DNA of 48,664 nucleotides from positions 1 through 48,664 of the forward strand of contig WLMZ01000014.1 in NCBI GenBank assembly GCA_009726095.1, read 5' to 3'. Below the pieces are notes generated by a model. The model was not told the origin of the DNA, did no database searches, and saw nothing but the letters and a program-made list of their open reading frames with translations. Both the position numbers and the translations under genes were made by a program. The stretch is from Actinomycetota bacterium (GTDB taxonomy: Bacteria > Actinomycetota > Acidimicrobiia > Acidimicrobiales > Ilumatobacteraceae). Shown piece after piece: positions 44,379-48,664 of this stretch (positions are counted from its first letter, which is position 1; every line of letters begins with the position of its first letter).

Positions 44379-45815
44379 ATGGCAACTTCTCGTCCGTTAC
44401 CCGACGGGCTCGTGGTGATCGTCAAGCGCGAGTGCGCCACGTGCGAGATGGTGGTGCCCGTGCTCGAACGCTTGCAGGCCGAGGCCGGCCTCACCGTGTA
44501 CACCCAGGACGACCCCGGCTTCCCGGCGGGATTGCACCCCATCCACGACGCTGACCTCAGCGTGAGCTGGCACCTCGACATCGAGACCGTGCCCACGCTG
44601 CTGCGCATCGTCGACGGCCGCGAGGTGGACCGCACCATCGGGTGGAGCCGCCCCGCATGGCAGGCCCTCACCGGCATCGACGTCGGCAATGATCTACCCG
44701 TCATGCGCCCCGGCTGTGGTTCGCTGTCGGTCGACCCGAATCTCGAGCACGAGCTACGCGCCCGCTTCGGCGGCGGCGTGCTGCGCGCCCGCCGCGTAGA
44801 GATCGCCGATGCCGAAGACGACATGGAGGCAATGTTCGACCGCGGCTGGACCGATGGCCTCCCGGTGGTACCCCCAACCGAGGCTCGAGTGCTACGCATG
44901 CTCACCGGCACCACCCGTGCACCGGGCGACGTGGTGGCAATCGTGCCGCCCGATCTGGTGGAGGTCACCATCGAGAAGGTGGCGATCAACGCTGTCATGG
45001 CGGGCTGCACCCCCGAGTACCTACCCTGGGTCATCGCTGCGCTCGAGGCAGTGTGCACCGACCAGTTCAACATCCACGGCGTGCTCGCCACCACCATGCC
45101 CGTTGGCCCGGTGGTCATCTGCAACGGTCCGGGCACCCGGGCCATTCGCATGAACAGCGGCATGAACGTGCTCGGCCAGGGCAACCGCGCCAATATGACC
45201 ATCGGCCGCGCCCTGCAGTTGATCATCCGCAACGTCGGTGGTGGCCGGCCCGGCGAGGTGGATCGCGCCACGCACGGCAACCCGGGCAAGCTCAGCTTCT
45301 GCTTCGCCGAGGACGAACTCGGCTCGCCGTGGACCTCGCTGGCTGTCGAGCGTGGCCTCAGCGCCGAGACCGACGCGGTCACGGTGTTCGCTGGCGAGGG
45401 CCCGCGCTGCGTGGTCGACCAACTGGCCCGCGACCCCGACAGCCTGGCCAACACCTTTGCCGCCTGCCTGCGCACCCTGCACAACCCCAAGCTGGTCATG
45501 GCGTTCGACGCCGTCGTCATCATGGGCCCCGAACATGCCCGCGTGTTCGCCGACGCCGGCTGGGACCGCGAGCGCGTGCTGGCCGAGATCCATGCCCGCC
45601 TGCAATCGCCCGGCACCGATCTGGTGCGCGGCGCTGGCGGTATCGCCGAGGGCATTCCAGCGCATCTTGAACACCTCACCCTGCCCAAGTTCCGTCCCGG
45701 CGGTCTGCTGCTGGTGCATGCCGGCGGCGGCGCAGGACTGTTCTCTGTCATCATTGGCGGATGGGCCAACGGCGAGGTCGGCAGCCAGCCGGTCACCCAG
45801 CCGGTGGGATCATGA
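44379..45815 (+). CDS. Thioredoxin-like domain fused to an uncharacterised C-terminal domain
   Basis: The 478-residue protein begins with a thioredoxin-like fold: the redox motif C19-A-T-C22 followed by a helix, and cis-proline candidate Pro72 in E-T-V-P-T-L-L-R-I-V-D-G. From about residue 140 a long domain of unknown function follows (F-D-R-G-W-T-D-G-L-P-V-V-P-P-T, later N-S-G-M-N-V-L-G-Q-G-N, H-A-G-G-G-A-G). There is no signal peptide. The downstream gene is the UGA-containing UGSC protein, so a shared redox role is likely. The stop is the first of a chain of ATGA overlaps leading to that gene. Confidence 0.78.
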   Translation: MATSRPLPDGLVVIVKRECATCEMVVPVLERLQAEAGLTVYTQDDPGFPAGLHPIHDADLSVSWHLDIETVPTLLRIVDGREVDRTIGWSRPAWQALTGIDVGNDLPVMRPGCGSLSVDPNLEHELRARFGGGVLRARRVEIADAEDDMEAMFDRGWTDGLPVVPPTEARVLRMLTGTTRAPGDVVAIVPPDLVEVTIEKVAINAVMAGCTPEYLPWVIAALEAVCTDQFNIHGVLATTMPVGPVVICNGPGTRAIRMNSGMNVLGQGNRANMTIGRALQLIIRNVGGGRPGEVDRATHGNPGKLSFCFAEDELGSPWTSLAVERGLSAETDAVTVFAGEGPRCVVDQLARDPDSLANTFAACLRTLHNPKLVMAFDAVVIMGPEHARVFADAGWDRERVLAEIHARLQSPGTDLVRGAGGIAEGIPAHLEHLTLPKFRPGGLLLVHAGGGAGLFSVIIGGWANGEVGSQPVTQPVGS

Positions 45816-45860
45816 CGCAACCATGACGCAACCATGACGCAACTAGGAGGCACCACATGA
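45812..45860 (+). promoter_or_regulatory. Chain of three ATGA-linked mini reading frames before the selenoprotein start
   Basis: The unit atgacgcaacc occurs three times (45812, 45823, 45834; the last ends in t). The first ATG overlaps the stop of the upstream gene as ATGA. The reading frames M-T-Q-P, M-T-Q-P and M-T-Q-L-G-G-T-T each end in a TGA overlapping the next ATG. The last overlaps the selenoprotein ATG at 45857, which also has its own AGGAGG site at 45845-45850. This could relay ribosomes by termination and reinitiation, or be only a tandem duplication. Confidence 0.7.
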
Positions 45861-46378
45861 GCACCGTGTTACTCGACCCCACCAACGAGCGACGGCTGGC
45901 AGCAATGACCCGCTGTAGCCGACCCGCGTCATTGCGGGGCCTGACGGTTGGCCTGCTGGACATCTCCAAGGCCCGCGGTGACGTCTTTTTGAACCAGCTC
46001 GAGCAACGGCTCATCGAGACCGGCGCCACCGTGAAGCGCTTCCGCAAGCCCACCTTCACCAAGCCTGCCCCCGTGGACCTGCGCCACGAGATCGCCAGCC
46101 AGTGCCAGGTGGTCATCGAGGCCCTTGCCGATTGAGGCAGTTGCACGTCGTGCAGTGTGCACGACATCGTCGATCTGGAGCGCCGCGGCATCCCGGGCGT
46201 GTTCGTGGCCTCGGGAGAGTTCGTGACCGCCGCCGAGTCGCAATCGGTCTCGCTCGGTTTCCCGACGGTGGCCCGCGTCTTCACGCCCCACCCCATTCAG
46301 GACCGCACCGACGACGAGATGCGCGCCTACGCCGATCTCGCCTTTGAGGACATCGTCGCTGCGATCACCGCTACCTGA
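45857..46378 (+). CDS. UGSC-family selenoprotein, UGA at codon 93 read as selenocysteine
   Basis: The gene has 173 codons before the final stop, and codon 93 (46133-46135) is an in-frame TGA followed at once by GGC AGT TGC, giving U-G-S-C-T-S-C. The upstream half (V-G-L-L-D-I-S-K-A-R-G-D, a G-A-T-V-K-R-F-R-K-P-T-F region) and the downstream half (V-H-D-I-V-D-L-E-R-R-G-I-P-G-V-F-V, F-T-P-H-P-I) resemble one continuous protein of the UGSC family, where the U is Sec or Cys. The U-x-x-C pair is a redox motif. Strong ribosome-binding site AGGAGG. The real product depends on SelB and tRNA-Sec, which are not in the window. Function of the family is unknown to me. Confidence 0.9.
46147..46165 (+). 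promoter_or_regulatory. SECIS-like hairpin after the in-frame UGA
   Basis: gtcgtgca (46147-46154) and tgcacgac (46158-46165) form a perfect 8-bp stem closed by the three-base loop gtg. Nineteen bases lie between the UGA at 46133-46135 and the loop. Bacterial SECIS elements have a short stem just after the UGA with a G in the first loop positions, and this hairpin fits. A competing hairpin (tgcac/gtgca, 46142-46154) overlaps it. Confidence 0.7.
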
Positions 46379-46383
46379 TCGCT

Positions 46384-47595
46384 TCATGCCGCGCTCCGGC
46401 TCGGCGGTCCGGTGGTCATGATGGTCTGGTCGGGAAAGCGAATGGTGAGGGTGCGATCGATGGCGAGGGTGAGGTCCCAGCCGTTGTCGTGCACGTTGCG
46501 GTGATGCCGGCTACAGAGCGGCAGCAAGTTGTGTAGATCGGTGACACCACCGTGTCGCCACCAGTGCACGTGATGGATCTTGCAGTACTGGAACCGCACC
46601 TGGCACCCGGGAACCGCACACGAGGGATACAAGCCGCGCAGCACCCGGCGCTGTGCCGCGTTGGCAAGACGCGTGGTGCGACCCAGATCCAACTGCCCGG
46701 GCGCGTGCAGCACCACACCGTTGCGAACCACGATGGTGGTCACATCGGCATCACCGACGAGATCGGCCAGAACCCGTAACGGCACCGCCACCGGCAACCC
46801 GACATCGACCACCGGCCCACCATCGGTATCAGCCTGTCGGACATCGACGACCACGATCATCTCGGCCCGACCCGAACCATTGCCGCGACCCTCGGTCAAC
46901 GCGATCAACGCCCAGGCCCGCAGGTAATCCTGCTTGGCCGATGGGTCTGTGGGGCAACCATCGGGCACCGACTCGGAGAACAGCGTCGCGATCATGTTGT
47001 CCAACCGGCCGGCCAACGCCAACCCGGTCACCGGGTCGAACTGGCCCGACAACTTGAACATGCCACTGTGCGGATCGAACCCCGCGCGCAAACGTGTCGC
47101 CCCGCGTTGACGCTCCAACCGGGACAACCCGCCATCACCCTCGACACGCCGCACCGCGTCGCGCATCACCTGGGTGAACACATCGAACGACGACACCGCC
47201 GCAGCGCTGACGAGACGATCGGCGTCCGCCTGCAAGCGCACACGCAACGCCGGTTCCAACGACCGCCACGACCGGCCCAACACATCGACGAAGTCGACCG
47301 TGACCCGACCATTGGCCAGCAACACCTCGAACCCGGGGAACGCCTGCAGCACCGTTGCGCGATCGAACACCCGACTCGCGCCGCGTAAGCCTGTTCGAGC
47401 CGCGTCCGCGAACACCTTCTCGGGGAACGAACACAACGACGACAGCAACCGGGTGTACATCACCTGGCGCCACTCACACCACGCAATCAGCCGCTGCGCC
47501 TGCCCCACTGCCACGGCAACCGCATCACGATCAGTGCAACCAGCATCGACCGCCGCAACCCCACGAACCAGTTCGAGAACCCCCTCGACCTCCAT
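46384..47595 (-). CDS. DUF222 / 13E12-repeat HNH endonuclease
   Basis: The 403-residue protein pairs a DUF222 N-terminal region with a C-terminal HNH nuclease: C-A-V-P-G-C, I-H-H-V-H-W-W-R-H-G-G, N-L-L-P-L-C-S-R-H-H-R. This layout defines the actinobacterial 13E12 repeat family, which is present in many copies and suspected to be mobile or selfish. Its end is 5 bp from the selenoprotein stop, convergent. No flanking inverted repeats were recognised. Confidence 0.93.
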   Translation of the reverse strand: MEVEGVLELVRGVAAVDAGCTDRDAVAVAVGQAQRLIAWCEWRQVMYTRLLSSLCSFPEKVFADAARTGLRGASRVFDRATVLQAFPGFEVLLANGRVTVDFVDVLGRSWRSLEPALRVRLQADADRLVSAAAVSSFDVFTQVMRDAVRRVEGDGGLSRLERQRGATRLRAGFDPHSGMFKLSGQFDPVTGLALAGRLDNMIATLFSESVPDGCPTDPSAKQDYLRAWALIALTEGRGNGSGRAEMIVVVDVRQADTDGGPVVDVGLPVAVPLRVLADLVGDADVTTIVVRNGVVLHAPGQLDLGRTTRLANAAQRRVLRGLYPSCAVPGCQVRFQYCKIHHVHWWRHGGVTDLHNLLPLCSRHHRNVHDNGWDLTLAIDRTLTIRFPDQTIMTTGPPSRSAA

Positions 47596-47634
47596 GCAAC
47601 CAACCCTAGAAAACGGGTGTCACACAGTTCACAA

Positions 47635-47659
47635 AGGGAGAGAGAGAGGGGGAGAGAGA
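47635..47659. repeat. Purine (GA-rich) tract
   Basis: A run of alternating and clustered A and G (agagagagaggggg agagaga type) lies 40 bp upstream of the HNH gene start codon, on the strand opposite that gene. It may be prone to slippage. Nothing else is evident in it. Confidence 0.8.
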
Positions 47660-47662
47660 CAC

Positions 47663-47684
47663 GGCCAAGAAGGGACTTTTGGCC
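47663..47684. promoter_or_regulatory. Hairpin between the HNH and adenylate kinase genes
   Basis: ggccaa (47663-47668) pairs with ttggcc (47679-47684), and an inner aag/ctt pair (with one bulged base) extends the stem to about nine bases. There is no T run, so it is not a standard terminator. It lies in the 184-bp divergent region and could be an operator or leader structure. Confidence 0.35.
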
Positions 47685-47779
47685 CTTCACCGCGTTGGCC
47701 CAACTGTAGATACTGGCGATTCAGCTGTGTTCGGTTCAGTCATCAGCCACGGCACGAGCAACCTTTGATCGGGGTAGTG

Positions 47780-48460
47780 ATGGAGCCACAACACGGGTGT
47801 CGTAGCCGCCTGACAGAGCGCGAGGTTCGGCCCGTCGGTCCAGCATGTCGCGTCGTCCTCGCCGGCCGACCGGGGGCCGGCAAGGGCACTCAGGGCGCTC
47901 GTCTGGCCGAACGTCTCGGCGTGCAGTACCTGTCAACGGGCGATCTCCTGAGAGCCGAAATCACCGCCCGTTCGCCTCTGGGGCGCGCGATCGAGGGTGT
48001 CGTGAATGCCGGCGACCTGATTCCCACGGCGCTGATCATGGCGATGGTCGACTCCTGCATCGACAGTGACGGCTATGTACTTGACGGTTTCCCCCGGACC
48101 GTCGAACAAGCCGTTGCCATCACGGCGCACGAGGGCCTCGCACCACACATCGCGATCGAGATCGTCGTGCCAGCTCAGGTGGCACTGAGTCGTCTGACCT
48201 CTCGGGGGCGCAGCGACGACGACGTCAACATCGCCTGTCGGCGCTTGGCGGTTTACGACACCGAGACCGCACCCATGCTGAGCTATCTCGCCGGTCATGA
48301 CCTGCTGCGCCGAGTGGACGGCAACGACGGCCCTGACCTTGTCGAGCGCAGGGTCTGGGCGGCGGTTGAGCCGCTGATCGGAACCAGGCGCACCCACCCG
48401 GCAAACCCGGTCGCCTTCGGTCTACCCACCGGCACCACTGCCTTCGTCGCCGCTGGGTGA
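47780..48460 (+). CDS. Adenylate kinase-like nucleoside monophosphate kinase, short LID type
   Basis: The 226-residue protein has the P-loop G29-R-P-G-A-G-K-G-T37, the NMP-binding segment S-T-G-D-L-L-R-A-E, and D-G-F-P-R-T. The LID region is short (S-R-G-R-S-D-D-D-V-N-I-A-C-R-R-L-A-V-Y), as in short adenylate kinases. It has about 20 extra N-terminal and 25 extra C-terminal residues compared with the canonical enzyme. It is not in the usual secY-adk-map context, so it may be a paralog with another substrate. GTG at 47777 is an alternative start. It overlaps the next gene by GTGA. Confidence 0.85.
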   Translation: MEPQHGCRSRLTEREVRPVGPACRVVLAGRPGAGKGTQGARLAERLGVQYLSTGDLLRAEITARSPLGRAIEGVVNAGDLIPTALIMAMVDSCIDSDGYVLDGFPRTVEQAVAITAHEGLAPHIAIEIVVPAQVALSRLTSRGRSDDDVNIACRRLAVYDTETAPMLSYLAGHDLLRRVDGNDGPDLVERRVWAAVEPLIGTRRTHPANPVAFGLPTGTTAFVAAG

Positions 48461-48651
48461 GCCCTGACATGCCAGAGCCAGACATCACACGGGCTGAAAT
48501 CCTCGAACGTTGGAGCGCTGCGCTCTCGGCCAATGACACCCCCAGCATCGGCCGCCTCGTGCAACTCGGCCATGCCATGCAGGGCGTCGACCCGGCCCGC
48601 CGGATCGGCACGCCCCAAGCGGAAGAATCACTGGATCCAGCACCATCATGA
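48457..48651 (+). CDS. Small hypothetical protein coupled to the kinase gene
   Basis: The 64-residue frame starts with GTG overlapping the kinase stop (GTGA) and reads E-I-L-E-R-W-S-A-A-L-S-A-N-D-T-P-S-I-G-R-L-V-Q-L-G-H-A-M-Q-G. Codon usage and the tight overlap support a gene, but I recognise no family. It ends in a TGA overlapping an ATG of the next frame. Confidence 0.55.
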   Translation: MSPDMPEPDITRAEILERWSAALSANDTPSIGRLVQLGHAMQGVDPARRIGTPQAEESLDPAPS

Positions 48652-48664
48652 CCCCCACAGGTCA
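48648..48664 (+). CDS. Possible start of a further coupled gene, cut by window end
   Basis: An ATG at 48648 overlaps the stop of the previous frame as ATGA and reads M-T-P-T-G before the window ends. Only the coupling pattern supports it. Confidence 0.3.

Noticed and set aside
45857-46135. A complete 92-residue protein ending at the TGA
   Set aside because: The frame continues after the TGA with the U-G-S-C motif and conserved-looking sequence, and a SECIS-like stem follows, so truncation is not the best reading.
46157-46378. A separate 73-residue gene starting at the GTG at 46157
   Set aside because: It is in the same frame as the upstream half, has no ribosome-binding site, and starts within the hairpin; it is the C-terminal half of the selenoprotein.
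45857-46378. Pseudogene caused by a nonsense mutation
   Set aside because: A random stop would not be expected to fall exactly at the U of a U-G-S-C motif with a fitting hairpin; no other lesion is present. It would be reconsidered if the genome lacks sel genes.

Overview
The window is high-GC, gene-dense actinobacterial DNA. The actinobacterial markers are a WhiB-type Fe-S regulator, an adjacent PafB/PafC-like pair of WYL regulators, a predicted F420-dependent LLM-class oxidoreductase, a 13E12/DUF222 HNH endonuclease, and an HU protein next to an Ala/Lys/Pro-rich histone-like tail. The enzyme set (acyl-CoA chemistry, B12 mutase, P450, Rieske oxygenase, branched-chain amino-acid transport) would suit an aerobic heterotroph, perhaps of the class Acidimicrobiia. 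That placement is an inference from gene content, not a measured phylogeny.

Layout. 1-7.2 kb: a lysine-rich repeat protein (cut by the window edge) and HU; on the plus strand a GNAT acetyltransferase, DUF429, PhoH, WhiB, a LEH/SnoaL protein and a DEDDh exonuclease; on the minus strand a B12-binding mutase small subunit followed by pafB and pafC. 7.3-19.7 kb: an SDR, then a long minus-strand series: mutase large subunit, solute-binding lipoprotein, fused LivH-LivM permease, LivG, LivF, 6-phosphogluconolactonase, glucose-6-phosphate isomerase, LLM oxidoreductase and a ClC channel, with very short spacings or overlaps after the binding-protein gene. 19.8-22.4 kb: nitroreductase, serine hydrolase and RarD, translationally overlapped. 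22.5-31.2 kb: a catabolic block with a thiolase/DUF35 pair, a small lipoprotein, and a tight FadD - crotonase - P450 - crotonase - TetR operon divergent from an acyl-CoA dehydrogenase. 31.2-36.4 kb: a zinc-finger protein, about 560 bp of non-coding repeat-rich DNA, and TPP-dependent E1 alpha and beta subunits with a free-standing lipoyl-domain protein. 36.4-43.1 kb: L,D-transpeptidase, glycosyltransferase, membrane protein, Rieske oxygenase, ferredoxin and oligopeptidase B. 43.1-46.4 kb: a redox-flavoured locus with MauE-like and metallo-beta-lactamase proteins, divergent from a thioredoxin-fold fusion protein and a gene with an in-frame UGA. 46.4 kb to the end: 13E12 HNH endonuclease, a short adenylate kinase and the start of a coupled series.

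The main finding is at 45857-46378. Two apparently separate short reading frames are one gene: the UGA at 46133 lies inside the motif UGA-Gly-Ser-Cys, the frame continues for 80 more codons with conserved-looking sequence, and a perfect 8-bp hairpin with a G-starting loop follows the UGA at the distance expected for a bacterial SECIS element. I read it as a selenoprotein of the UGSC family. It follows a 478-residue protein with an N-terminal thioredoxin-like CxxC domain, and the two genes are joined by a chain of three tiny reading frames linked by ATGA stop-start overlaps. No selenocysteine machinery (selA, selB, selC, selD) lies in the window, so that must be sought elsewhere in the genome.

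Other points of interest are the mutase large subunit, whose diagnostic residues are those of isobutyryl-CoA mutase rather than methylmalonyl-CoA mutase; the lipoyl carrier without an E2 core; a thiolase/DUF35 pair that looks like an aldolase-type system; and an apparent separation of HU and its lysine-rich tail into two genes.
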